Shown piece after piece: positions 41,462 through 48,781 of a DNA stretch of 48,781 bases; positions within the stretch are counted from its first letter, which is position 1; each line of letters starts with the position of its first letter. This DNA comes from Actinomycetota bacterium (lineage in GTDB: Bacteria > Actinomycetota > Acidimicrobiia > Acidimicrobiales > JAJPHE01), in assembly GCA_021325435.1 (NCBI GenBank), contig JAJPHE010000068.1, positions 1 to 48,781 on the forward strand, in the 5' to 3' direction. The notes beneath the pieces were generated by a model that worked only from the letters and a program-made list of their open reading frames with translations, made no database searches and was not told the DNA's origin. The translations under genes were made by a program, and so were the position numbers.

Positions 41462-42192
41462 GGCGACTCCCCCATCAGGCGGGCCAGGTTGGCCAGGGCG
41501 CGCTGCTGCTGCATGCGCACCGCTCCGGGTCGCTTGCCCACGATCTCACCGACCTCCGCCGAGGACAGCCGGGCGCAGACGCGCAGCCACAGCACCTCGC
41601 GGTCGTCGGGCTCCAAGGCCATGAGGGCCTGGCGCACCCGGCCAGCGTCCTCGGCGGCGATTATCCGGTCGTCGGCGTTCGGCACGACCAGGTCCGCCGG
41701 GTCCACGTCGTGATCGCCCCTCGGTGTCCGTTGCACGATCCGCAGCCGGTCGTTGGCCACGTTGCGGGCGATGCGGAACAGCCAGGCCCGGAACGACTCC
41801 GCCCCACCCCGCAGCGACTCGGCCCGGTCGATGGCCCGCAGGAAGGTCTCCGACAGCGCCTCGGCGGCGTCGTCGCGGTTGCCCAGGCGCAGCACTAGGA
41901 AGCCAGTCAGCCCCCTGGCGTAGGCCTGGTACGCAGCCTCCCATGCCCATGTCTCTCCGCGCTTGGTCGCCTCGACGACCTCGTCGCCGAGTGGTGCGGG
42001 CGTTTCCGCCCGCGCGGGTAGACGGGTGCCGGGCAGGGGTGTCACAGGGTTGCCAGCCGGCGGGCGGGCCGCGGGGTCGTTGGGGAGCTCGGCGCCCTCT
42101 GCCACTAGGCCACCCCCTCCCGCCGGAATCTGCCGTCCGCCGTCGGACGAGCCAGGTCCACCGTACCCGTCGGGAGTGTCCCCCAATGCCAT
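41458..42192 (-). CDS. ECF-type RNA polymerase sigma factor with long Pro/Gly-rich N-terminus
   Basis: A 244-residue sigma-70 family protein. Region 2 spans about 86-152 (YQAYARGLTGFLVLRLGNRD, DAAEALSETFLRAIDR, FRAWLFRIARNVANDRLR) and region 4 about 185-240 (LEPDDREVLWLRVCARLSSA, EVGEIVGKRPGAVRMQQQRA). No region 3 is present, as expected for ECF factors. The first ~70 residues are low-complexity Gly/Pro/Ala, so an internal start is possible. ATG 42192 is used. It overlaps the membrane protein gene by ATGA and lies upstream of the S-layer-like gene on the same strand. Target promoters are unknown. Confidence 0.9.
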   Translation of the reverse strand: MALGDTPDGYGGPGSSDGGRQIPAGGGGLVAEGAELPNDPAARPPAGNPVTPLPGTRLPARAETPAPLGDEVVEATKRGETWAWEAAYQAYARGLTGFLVLRLGNRDDAAEALSETFLRAIDRAESLRGGAESFRAWLFRIARNVANDRLRIVQRTPRGDHDVDPADLVVPNADDRIIAAEDAGRVRQALMALEPDDREVLWLRVCARLSSAEVGEIVGKRPGAVRMQQQRALANLARLMGESP

Positions 42193-42380
42193 ATCTGCCG
42201 CCCCTATCGGCGGCGCCGCTTGCCGGCTGAGATTCCGTCACCGTCGGACACGAGTTTTCCCAGTTGATGGGAGAACCGGGCCGCTCGGGCGACCCTCAAG
42301 CTCAACTTCACCCAAGTACTGCCTGAACCTGCAGCTCAGCAAGAATCAGATCGTGAACTAGAGGGTCGAGTGGAGCGAGC

Positions 42381-43586
42381 ATGACGGCGAGAGTGGTGGT
42401 CATCGGCGGAGGCATCATCGGCCTGGCCACCGCCCTGGCCTTGACCCGCCAGCGGCCCGACGCCGGCGTGACGGTCCTGGAGAAGGAGAAGCAGCTCGCC
42501 TCCCACCAGACCGGGCGCAACTCGGGGGTGATCCACTCCGGCATCTACTACCGGCCCGGCTCGGCCAAAGCGACCCTCGGGGTGAAGGGTCACGCCAGCA
42601 TGATCCGGTTCTGCTCGGAGCACGGAATCCGCTACGAGCAGTGCGGCAAGCTCATCGTCGCCGTCACCGAGCTCGAGCAGGAGCGGCTGGGCGGCCTGGC
42701 CGAGCGGGCGGCGTCCAACGGGGTGCGCTGCCGGCTGGTGGATCGCCAGGAGATGGCAGAGCTGGAGCCGAACGTCACCGGCCGGGCCGCCCTCGAGGTG
42801 CCGGGCACGGCCATCGTCGACTACCGCCAGGTGGGCCAGGGGATGGCCGACCTGCTGCGGGCGGCGGGGGTGGACATCCGCCTCGGCCAGGCCGGCGTGG
42901 GCCTGGCCGAGGGACCGGCCGGGGTGACGGTGAAGACGAATGACGGCCCCCTGGCCGCATCGGCCGTGGTCAACTGCGCCGGCCTGTGGTCCGACCGGGT
43001 CGCCCGCCTCCACCAGCGCACCCGCCGGCAGGTGGTCATCGCCCCCTTCCGGGGCGAGTACTACGACGTCGTGAGGCCGCCCGGCGCCCCGCCGCTCATC
43101 AGCCGGCTGATCTATCCGGTGCCCGACCCCGTCTACCCCTTCCTCGGGGTGCACCTGACCCGCGGCATCCACGGCCACCTGCACGCCGGCCCCAACGCCG
43201 TACTGGCCCTGGCCCGCCACGGCTACTCCTGGCGCGACGTGGACGCCCGCGACCTGGCCGAGCTGGCCACCTTCCCCGGCATGTGGCGGCTGGGGGCCCG
43301 CCACTGGCGCGAGGGCGGCCGCGAGCTCTACCGGTCCCTGCGCCGGCACGCCTTCGGGGAGGCGGTGCGCCGGATGGTGCCGGTCATCGAGGACGACCAG
43401 CTGGTCCGGGCCCCGTCCGGGGTGCGGGCCCAGGCCCTGTCGCGGCGGGGGGAGCTGCTCGACGACTTCGTCATCGAGACCAGCGGCCGGGTGGTCGACG
43501 TGATCAACGCCCCCTCCCCCGGCGCCACCGCCTCCCTCGAGATCGGCGAGGTGGTGGCGGCGAGAGCGGCGGCCCTGCTCGATTGA
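42381..43586 (+). CDS. lhgO: L-2-hydroxyglutarate oxidase
   Basis: A 401-residue FAD-dependent oxidoreductase of the DAO superfamily. The dinucleotide-binding motif VVVIGGGIIGLATALAL (GxGxxG at 9-14) opens the protein, and SHQTGRNSGVIHSGIYYRPG is the LhgO/YgaF signature that positions the flavin. PFLGVHLTRGIHG and GPNAVLALARHGYSW are also characteristic. It oxidises L-2-hydroxyglutarate, a metabolic by-product, to 2-oxoglutarate, passing electrons to the membrane quinone pool in E. coli. ATG 42381 has GGAGCGAG upstream. It stands apart from the envelope genes and is divergent from the sigma factor. Confidence 0.92.
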   Translation: MTARVVVIGGGIIGLATALALTRQRPDAGVTVLEKEKQLASHQTGRNSGVIHSGIYYRPGSAKATLGVKGHASMIRFCSEHGIRYEQCGKLIVAVTELEQERLGGLAERAASNGVRCRLVDRQEMAELEPNVTGRAALEVPGTAIVDYRQVGQGMADLLRAAGVDIRLGQAGVGLAEGPAGVTVKTNDGPLAASAVVNCAGLWSDRVARLHQRTRRQVVIAPFRGEYYDVVRPPGAPPLISRLIYPVPDPVYPFLGVHLTRGIHGHLHAGPNAVLALARHGYSWRDVDARDLAELATFPGMWRLGARHWREGGRELYRSLRRHAFGEAVRRMVPVIEDDQLVRAPSGVRAQALSRRGELLDDFVIETSGRVVDVINAPSPGATASLEIGEVVAARAAALLD

Positions 43587-43656
43587 CCCCGACGAGGCCG
43601 ACTGAAGCGGGGCCGGAGGACGGATTCTCGGCCCGGCAAGCGGGTAGGTGGCCGCC

Positions 43657-44112
43657 ATGAACCCCATCCGATATATGGCGCGACCGCTGATGGGCGGCCT
43701 CTTCGTCATGAGCGGCGTCGACGTGCTGCGCAACCCCGAGCCCCGGGCCAAGGCGGCGGCCCCGCTCCTGGACGAGATCTCCGACCGGGTGGGCAAGCTG
43801 CCCGCCGACTCGGTCCAGCTGGTGCAGGCCAACGCCGCCGTCCACGTGGTCGCCGGCACCATGCTGACCATCGGCCGGGCCCCCCGGCTGGCGGCCGCCG
43901 CCCTGGCGGCGTCGCTGGTGCCCACGACCCTCGGCGGCCACCGGTTCTGGGAGTTCGAGGACCCCCAGCAGGCCAGCCAGCAGCGGGTCCACTTCATGAA
44001 GAACGCCGCCATCCTGGGCGGCCTCCTCTTCGCCGCCACCGACCGCCGGCGGTCGAGGAGAAAGTCCTGGCCGGGAGCAACCTTGGTGGCCCGGGCCCTC
44101 CGCCGAGGTTGA
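43657..44112 (+). CDS. DoxX-family membrane protein
   Basis: A 151-residue membrane protein: NPIRYMARPLMGGLFVMSGV then VLRNPEPRAKAAAPLLDEIS, with further hydrophobic stretches (VQANAAVHVVAGTMLTIGRA, LAAAALAASLVPTTLGG, FMKNAAILGGLLFA). This is the common actinobacterial DoxX pattern of four transmembrane helices. ATG 43657 is preferred over the in-frame GTG 43648. In mycobacteria a DoxX protein works with a superoxide dismutase and a thiosulfate sulfurtransferase; neither is here, so the role is open. Confidence 0.87.
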   Translation: MNPIRYMARPLMGGLFVMSGVDVLRNPEPRAKAAAPLLDEISDRVGKLPADSVQLVQANAAVHVVAGTMLTIGRAPRLAAAALAASLVPTTLGGHRFWEFEDPQQASQQRVHFMKNAAILGGLLFAATDRRRSRRKSWPGATLVARALRRG

Positions 44113-44131
44113 TGTATGATAGTGGTGTATG
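44113..44131 (+). promoter_or_regulatory. Leaderless promoter of the RHH/PIN-like pair with direct repeats
   Basis: -10 TATGAT at 44115-44120 lies 8 nt before ATG 44129 and no Shine-Dalgarno site is present. TGTATG is repeated at 44113-44118 and 44126-44131, 13 bp apart, a possible site for the RHH antitoxin. No clear -35. Confidence 0.5.
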
Positions 44132-44365
44132 CACCGGACGAATCTCTACCTGACGGAGGAGCAGGAAGAGAAGCTTGACGCCAGGGCCCGGGCAGCCGGC
44201 GTCTCCCGCAGCGCCCTCGTCCGGTCGATCATCGACCGCGAGCTGGACCGGCCCCTGCCGGTAGACGAGTCGGTGGCTGAGACTCTCGGCCATCTGGCCG
44301 ACCGGTACCACGCAGCGGTCCAAGGCCTGTTCGGCGACGACCCGGACCTCCGCGTCGATCGGTGA
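44129..44365 (+). CDS. Ribbon-helix-helix antitoxin
   Basis: A 78-residue CopG/RHH protein. RTNLYLTEEQEEKLDARARA then GVSRSALVRSIIDREL is the ribbon strand and two-helix DNA-binding core; the C-terminal part (SVAETLGHLADRYHAAVQGL) would neutralise the toxin. Its stop overlaps the toxin GTG start by 4 nt (GTGA). ATG 44129 lies 8 nt after a -10 hexamer, so translation is probably leaderless. Confidence 0.88.
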   Translation: MHRTNLYLTEEQEEKLDARARAAGVSRSALVRSIIDRELDRPLPVDESVAETLGHLADRYHAAVQGLFGDDPDLRVDR

Positions 44366-44754
44366 TCATCGTCGACGACAAGCTGGCCCTCGACGCCTTG
44401 GCGCGCCGTCTCGTCGTCGGGGAGACCGTGGCCACCACATGGGGCTTCCATTTCCGCCTGTTACGGGCCCTGGAGGACGAGAGCAGGTGGGGGCCGCTCG
44501 GCCGCTCGGCCACCGCCGACGCCCGCCGGGTGGCGGCCGACCCGCCCGAGGCGACGCTGCGGGTGCTCGACCCCCGGTCGGTCACGGACGAAGCGGCGAG
44601 GCTGGCAGTCCGTCACCAGCTGAACCTCTTGGCCGCCGAGCTCGTGGCCTCAGCCCGGCGGTACCGCGCCGCCGTCCACCTGAGCGAACCGAACGTCGGG
44701 CGGCGTTGGCGCGAGGTGCTGGCCGAAGAGGGGATCACCCTCACCATCGTTTGA
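44362..44754 (+). CDS. PIN-like toxin partner of the RHH antitoxin
   Basis: A 130-residue protein beginning VIIVDDKLALDALARRL, with paired Asp5/Asp6 where PIN domains have their first catalytic Asp, then VATTWGFHFRLLRALEDESR and LNLLAAELVASARRYRAAVH. This fits a divergent actinobacterial PIN-like group ('VDD..L' start, TT..(W/F)..RL.RAL motif) that differs from classical VapC: I do not see the standard DxxF/DxD third and fourth acidic motifs. The GTG start at 44362 overlaps the antitoxin stop. A nuclease toxin is inferred from context and the first strand; the missing acids leave some doubt about activity. Confidence 0.7.
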   Translation: MIIVDDKLALDALARRLVVGETVATTWGFHFRLLRALEDESRWGPLGRSATADARRVAADPPEATLRVLDPRSVTDEAARLAVRHQLNLLAAELVASARRYRAAVHLSEPNVGRRWREVLAEEGITLTIV

Positions 44755-44817
44755 CCGCTCCGGCGGCTGGCCGCTGCGGCCCACCGGTAGGGTCGAGGCC
44801 AGACCGGGAGGGCGGCC

Positions 44818-46842
44818 ATGTCCAACACCAGGAAGCAGGCCCGCCGCCAGAAGGAGGCCAAGCGGGCCGAGGCCGAGCTGCGCAAGGAGCGGGGGGCGCA
44901 CCGCCGGGCCAGCGAGAAGGCGGCGGCCGAGGGCCGGCGCCGGGCTCTGTCCTTTCTCGACCCCGACACGCCACCCGAGCGGGCGGCCCGGGTGGTCATC
45001 GAGGACCACGCCCAGGGCCTGCTGCCCGCCGGGGTCGGTTACCTGCTGGCCACCAAGGTGTCGCCCGACCACGCCCGGGCGGTGTCGGCCGTCGCCCTCG
45101 AGCAGGCCCCGGAGCTGCCCGCCGCCCTTACCCTGGCCGCCGAGGTGGCCGCCCTGGTCGACGAGGACCCGGTCCGGGCCGACGAGCTGCTGGGCTCGGC
45201 CGCCCTGGTCATCCAGCGCTCCCATCCCGGACTGCGGGCGGGGCTGGCCGACTGCTACCGGGTGGCGGGACGGCCGGCCGACGCCGCCGATCTGCTGTGG
45301 CCCCTGGCCGTCGCCAACCCCGCCGACCAGGAGGCCGTCTTCAACTTGGCCGCGGCCGTGCAGGACGCCTTCCAGCGGACCAGCGGCGAGGGGCCCGACG
45401 GCCGCTGCCCGTGCGGAGCCGACCTGGACTGGTCCGAGTGCTGCCGCCCCCGCGAGGAGGACCTGCTGGTGCGCTTCGCCGACCGCCAGTCCCTCGACCG
45501 GTTGGGCGAGGCGGTCAACGACTGGCTGGAGCGGACCGGCGTCATGGCACAGGTGGAAGACACCGCCTCGGAGTGGATCGGCCAGGCTCGCCTGTCGGTC
45601 GGCGACCCGCTGCTGGACCAGCTCATTCCCATGTCGGTCCTGTGGGGGTGGCGCATCAACGCCGCCGACGAGTCCCAGGACGCCCCCATCGTCGCCTTCG
45701 CCTCCGACCCCGCCACCCCGCCCGACCTGGCGGCGGCGGCCCGGGTGTGGGCCGATCACGTGACGTGCGGGCTGTGGCTGGTGGCCGACCCCCGCCCGTC
45801 TCCGGGTCTGCTCCTGCGTGACGTCGTCACCGGTGTCACCCGTTACGCGGCCGTGCCGGCCGGCCAGGTCGAGCACCTCCCCCGCTGGTCGGTCCTGGCC
45901 GGCTCACTGGTGCCGGTGGACGGGGTGTGGCGGCCGCCGGTGCCGTTGATCCGGCTCAGCCCCGACGAGGGTGACTTCCTCACCGGCTACGTGCGGGCCT
46001 CCGCCGAGGCGGTGGCCAGCGAGATGAGCGGCAAGGGTCCCCGGGCCAGTACCGACCCCGCCGAGCGGGTGCCCTACGGCGTCCTCATCGCCGAGCAGGG
46101 GGCGCCCAGCGAAGTGGCCGGCTTCGTCTCGGTGGTGGCCAACAGCCTCCTGCCCCAGCTGATCTCCGATGTCGACGAGCAGCGCCACGAGCCCATCACC
46201 CTCACCAACACCGACGGCCACCCCATGGTCCAGATCACCGCGCGGATCGGCCTCACCGACCCCGACCGACTGCTCGACCGGCTGGCCAACCACCCCGACT
46301 TCAGCCGGACCGACGACGGCGACATCAACTGGTGGGGGCGGGCGATGACTGGGGCTGAGGTCGAGACCACCCTGGCCGAGCTGGAGTCACAGACCGGTCA
46401 GCTCCCCCGCCTCGACCAGCCGTTGCGGTGGCTGCGAGGAAAGGTCATCCCCGAAGCCGGCGGGCTCAGAGTGGAGGTGAACTCCGAGGAGCGCTACGGG
46501 CAGTTCCTCGCCGTCCTGCACCGCCTGGGCGAGCCCAAGCCCCAGGTGACGGAGATGACCTCGTTCGACTACGCCCAGGACACCGTCCTCCCCACCGGAG
46601 CTCCCCTACCGGCGGCCATGTCGGCCGAGGCGGCCGAGGCGTGGCAGCGCAGTTGGCTCGACGAGGAGGTGCCCGGCCTCGGTGGGCTGACTCCCCGCCA
46701 AGCGGCCCAGGACCCGGACGAGTGGGCCTATCTGGAGGCGATGCTGCGCCGTTTCGAGCACGAGTTCGACGTCGCCCACTTCGCCGGCGCCGAGGGCCAC
46801 CGCCCCGACGTGGCGTGGATCCGCCAGCAGCTCGGGCTCTAG
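44818..46842 (+). CDS. SEC-C zinc-motif protein with TPR-like N-terminus
   Basis: A 674-residue cytoplasmic protein. A basic Lys/Arg-rich head (RKQARRQKEAKRAEAELRKE) precedes helical repeats (about 55-185) of TPR type (AGLADCYRVAGRPADAADLL). The SEC-C motif CPCGADLDWSECC has the metal-binding pattern C-x-C-x8-C-C (Cys197, 199, 208, 209), as in SecA tails. Roughly 400 unrecognised residues follow. The end carries LGGLTPRQAAQDPDEWAYLE and AMLRRFE, a short C-terminal motif often seen with SEC-C proteins. ATG 44818 follows GGGAGG. No function is established; nucleic-acid or ribosome association is only a guess. Confidence 0.78.
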   Translation: MSNTRKQARRQKEAKRAEAELRKERGAHRRASEKAAAEGRRRALSFLDPDTPPERAARVVIEDHAQGLLPAGVGYLLATKVSPDHARAVSAVALEQAPELPAALTLAAEVAALVDEDPVRADELLGSAALVIQRSHPGLRAGLADCYRVAGRPADAADLLWPLAVANPADQEAVFNLAAAVQDAFQRTSGEGPDGRCPCGADLDWSECCRPREEDLLVRFADRQSLDRLGEAVNDWLERTGVMAQVEDTASEWIGQARLSVGDPLLDQLIPMSVLWGWRINAADESQDAPIVAFASDPATPPDLAAAARVWADHVTCGLWLVADPRPSPGLLLRDVVTGVTRYAAVPAGQVEHLPRWSVLAGSLVPVDGVWRPPVPLIRLSPDEGDFLTGYVRASAEAVASEMSGKGPRASTDPAERVPYGVLIAEQGAPSEVAGFVSVVANSLLPQLISDVDEQRHEPITLTNTDGHPMVQITARIGLTDPDRLLDRLANHPDFSRTDDGDINWWGRAMTGAEVETTLAELESQTGQLPRLDQPLRWLRGKVIPEAGGLRVEVNSEERYGQFLAVLHRLGEPKPQVTEMTSFDYAQDTVLPTGAPLPAAMSAEAAEAWQRSWLDEEVPGLGGLTPRQAAQDPDEWAYLEAMLRRFEHEFDVAHFAGAEGHRPDVAWIRQQLGL

Positions 46843-46843
46843 A

Positions 46844-46858
46844 CGCGGCTCCGCCGCG
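46844..46858 (+). terminator. Weak hairpin after SEC-C gene
   Basis: CGCGGC-TCC-GCCGCG lies 1 nt after the stop codon. It has a 6-bp GC stem and no T-tract. The following ~185 nt up to the MazEF operator hold no convincing gene. Confidence 0.3.
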
Positions 46859-47009
46859 CACCAGCCGCACCGCTGGTGACGCCGACGAGCTCAACGGCCC
46901 GTCGCCGAAGGGTGTAGGCCCACCCGTCCTGGCGGAGGGTCCACTAGCCCCCGCCATCCGCGGTCGGGGTGATCGCCACGACTTGGGACCCACATCCCAG
47001 TCCCCCGGG

Positions 47010-47039
47010 TTACTACTGGACTACTACCTTGAGTAGTAT
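47010..47039 (+). promoter_or_regulatory. mazEF promoter/operator with three ACTACT half-sites
   Basis: -10 TAGTAT (47034-47039) lies 6 nt before ATG 47046 with a weak -35 TTACTA (47010-47015) 18 bp upstream. ACTACT occurs at 47012-47017 and 47020-47025, and inverted as AGTAGT at 47032-47037, all overlapping the promoter. A candidate autorepression site; leaderless start. Confidence 0.55.
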
Positions 47040-47045
47040 CGAAGT

Positions 47046-47279
47046 ATGAAGCTCAGCGTCAGCCTCCCCGACGAGGACGTCGAGTTCCTGGACGCCTACG
47101 CCCGGGCCCAGGGGTACGCCTCGCGCTCAGCCGTCCTTAAGCGGGCGGTGCGCCTGCTGCGCGGCACCGAGCTGGGAGCCGCCTACGAGGACGCCTTCGC
47201 CGAATGGGAGGACACCGGCGAAGCCGACGCCTGGGAGGTCACGAGTAGCGACGGTGTCGATTCTGATGCGCCGAGGTGA
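47046..47279 (+). CDS. RHH antitoxin (MazE/ParD-like)
   Basis: A 77-residue protein. MKLSVSLPDEDVEFLDAYAR then GYASRSAVLKRAVRLLR is a ribbon-helix-helix DNA-binding domain; an acidic tail (AYEDAFAEWEDTGEADAWEV) would bind the MazF toxin. ATG 47046 follows a -10 element by 6 nt. The last 14 bp overlap the MazF start. Mycobacterial MazEF pairs have the same size and tail, so the call is firm. Confidence 0.92.
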   Translation: MKLSVSLPDEDVEFLDAYARAQGYASRSAVLKRAVRLLRGTELGAAYEDAFAEWEDTGEADAWEVTSSDGVDSDAPR

Positions 47280-47613
47280 GATCCGACTCGTCGACTTCGA
47301 CCCGACTCGAGGCGCCGAGGCGAACAAGGTCCGACCGGCGATCATCGTGAGCAACGACGCCGCCAACTCCACCGCCGCCCGCCTCGGCCGAGGGGTCGTC
47401 ACCGTCGTTCCAGTGACTTCGAACATCGAGAGGATCCACCCCTTCCAGGTCTTGTTGCCGGTTGATTCGACCGGCTTGCCGGCCAGCTCGAAGGCGCAGG
47501 CCGAGCAGGTGCGCTCGATCGCGGTCGAGCGTGTAGGGGCGCGGGTGGGCTCGGTGTCCCAGCCTCTGATGAACGAGCTGAACGAGGCCCTGCGCCTTCA
47601 CCTGGGTCTCTGA
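47266..47613 (+). CDS. mazF: MazF-family mRNA interferase toxin
   Basis: A 115-residue MazF/PemK toxin, a ribosome-independent sequence-specific endoribonuclease. MRRGEIRLVDFDPTRGAEAN then KVRPAIIVSNDAAN is the conserved loop and strand with the catalytic Arg; VVPVTSNIERIHPFQVLLP and KAQAEQVRSIAVERV are the core with the conserved Thr/Ser and dimer surface. ATG 47266 gives the standard N-terminus; GTG 47254 would add four residues. It is translated with the antitoxin (14-bp overlap). The cleaved sequence cannot be predicted. Confidence 0.93.
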   Translation: MRRGEIRLVDFDPTRGAEANKVRPAIIVSNDAANSTAARLGRGVVTVVPVTSNIERIHPFQVLLPVDSTGLPASSKAQAEQVRSIAVERVGARVGSVSQPLMNELNEALRLHLGL

Positions 47614-47659
47614 CCTCTCGACGGCTTACACTGCGCTCGCCTAGCGCTGGGGGTGTGGG

Positions 47660-48781
47660 GTGGCCGAGATCCAGGGAACCTACGAGGACCGCTTCGCGGC
47701 CGTGGCCGAGGTCCTGTCGGCCAACTTGGACTCCGGGGCGGATGTGGGCGCCTCGGTCGCCGTGTTCTTGAACGGCGAGCCGGTGGTCGACATCTGGGGC
47801 GGCCACACCGACCCGGAACGCACGACGCCGTGGCAGCGCGACACCATCACCAACGTCTTCTCGACGACCAAGACCATGACGGCGCTGTGCGCCCTCATCC
47901 TGGCCGACCGGGGCGAGCTCGACCTCCACGCCCCCGTGGCCAACTACTGGCCGGAGTTCAAGGCCGGCGGCAAGGAGTCGGTGGAGGTCCGCCACCTGCT
48001 CGGCCACACCGCCGGGCTGGCGGGGTGGACCGAACCCCTCGAACCCGAGGACCTGGCCGACTGGGAGAAGTGCACCGACCTGTTGGCCGCCCAGGAGCCG
48101 TGGTGGGAGCCGGGGACCGCGTCGGGCTACCACGCCGTCACCCAGGGCTACCTGGTGGGCGAGGTGGTGCGGAGGATCACCGATCGCTCCCTCGGCACGT
48201 TCTTCCGGGAGGAGGTGGCCGAGCCGCTGGGCGCCGACTTCCACATCGGCCTTCCCGCCCAGCACGACGCCCGGGTGGCCCGGTTGATACCGCATTCACC
48301 GCTCGACGTCGAGGAGCAGGCCCAAGGTCGTGACCTGGCCCTCCGGTCGTTGGCCAACCCGGTGATCACCGGCGAGACCTCGTGGGAGGAGTGGTGGCGG
48401 CGGGCAGAGATACCCGCCGCCAACGGCCACGGCAACGCCCGCTCGGTGGCGACCGTCCAGTCGGTGATGGCCTGCGGCGGGGAGGTGGGCGGCGTGCGGC
48501 TGCTGTCGGAGGCTGGGTGCCGCGCCGTGTTCGAAGGACAGTCGAACGGGATGGATCTGGTGCTCGGCATCCCCATCCGCTTCGGCCTCGGCTACGGCCT
48601 GGCCAGCGAGTTCATGCCGATTGGCCCTGGCGCCTGCTTCTGGGGCGGCTACGGCGGCTCGCTCATCTACGTGGACATGGACACCCGGCTCTGCGTCTCC
48701 TACGTGATGAACCGGATGGAAGGGAACCTGGTCGGCGACCAGCGCGGCGCCACCATCCTCCTCACCGCCGCCACCGCCTGA
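47660..48781 (+). CDS. Beta-lactamase-fold serine hydrolase (EstB/class C-like esterase)
   Basis: A 373-residue cytoplasmic enzyme of the serine beta-lactamase superfamily. The nucleophile motif STTK (Ser68-Lys71) and Tyr157 in SGYHAVTQGY, the YxN-equivalent, are present. Near the C-terminus GACFWGGYGGS replaces the KTG/HxG box. No signal peptide is visible, so a cytoplasmic carboxylesterase is more likely than a penicillin-binding protein. GTG 47660 is used; it ends exactly at the window edge. Substrate unknown. Confidence 0.9.
   Translation: MAEIQGTYEDRFAAVAEVLSANLDSGADVGASVAVFLNGEPVVDIWGGHTDPERTTPWQRDTITNVFSTTKTMTALCALILADRGELDLHAPVANYWPEFKAGGKESVEVRHLLGHTAGLAGWTEPLEPEDLADWEKCTDLLAAQEPWWEPGTASGYHAVTQGYLVGEVVRRITDRSLGTFFREEVAEPLGADFHIGLPAQHDARVARLIPHSPLDVEEQAQGRDLALRSLANPVITGETSWEEWWRRAEIPAANGHGNARSVATVQSVMACGGEVGGVRLLSEAGCRAVFEGQSNGMDLVLGIPIRFGLGYGLASEFMPIGPGACFWGGYGGSLIYVDMDTRLCVSYVMNRMEGNLVGDQRGATILLTAATA

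Noticed and set aside
1-48781. Mobile element, prophage or biosynthetic gene cluster
   Set aside because: No transposase, integrase, structural phage gene, tRNA-anchored repeat or multi-enzyme synthase is visible; three toxin-antitoxin pairs alone do not define an island.

Overview
High-GC actinobacterial DNA, most likely from Acidimicrobiia (Actinomycetota). The lineage is an inference from three things: pervasive GC-rich third codon positions; secreted sedolisin proteases, one ending in the '[14 protein letters not shown]' repeats familiar from acidimicrobial secreted proteins; and several very large cell-wall-binding-repeat-2 (CWB2) surface proteins. I see no rRNA, tRNA, CRISPR array, transposase or phage gene.

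Layout. (1) 1-10.1 kb, minus strand: a VapBC toxin-antitoxin pair, then a tight run of a secreted sedolisin (S53), an Asp-box secreted protein, a SnoaL-methyltransferase fusion, an isochorismatase-like hydrolase and a PPOX-fold protein (gaps 2-25 nt). A second sedolisin runs off the left edge. (2) 10.2-20.7 kb, mixed strands: a secreted beta-helix/TIG protein, an ABC-2 exporter, a CsbD-like protein, a divergent HxlR regulator/MFS exporter pair sharing a 55-bp control region, a PaaI thioesterase, a GH76 glycosidase, a VC0807-type membrane protein, a lipoprotein esterase and a small unknown gene. (3) 21-42.2 kb, the envelope region: an LPXTG-type surface protein, an AAA-ATPase/SARP-type regulator with unusual domain order, and then, all on the minus strand, two CWB2 proteins with C-terminal wall-binding modules (1404 and 2048 aa), a small protein overlapping the 2048-aa gene by ATGA, a lipoprotein, an S-layer-like CWB2 protein (1116 aa) behind a 459-nt structured leader, and an ECF sigma factor overlapping a membrane-anchored candidate anti-sigma factor. 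(4) 42.4-48.8 kb, plus strand: L-2-hydroxyglutarate oxidase, a DoxX-like protein, an RHH/PIN-like toxin-antitoxin pair, a SEC-C/TPR-like protein, a MazEF pair and a beta-lactamase-fold serine hydrolase.

How it fits together. About half of the window encodes exported or wall-attached proteins and a plausible regulatory set for them (sigma/anti-sigma pair, SARP-type ATPase regulator, long leader). Two expression styles are visible. Several large surface-protein genes have clear Shine-Dalgarno sites, one of them in front of a TTG start. At least five regulator, transporter or toxin-antitoxin genes instead carry a -10-like hexamer 6-8 nt before the start codon and no ribosome-binding site, which suggests leaderless mRNAs. 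The most interesting parts are the CWB2 cluster with its tyrosine/acid-rich beta-helix repeats, the leader of the S-layer-like gene, and the face-to-face HxlR/MFS promoters.
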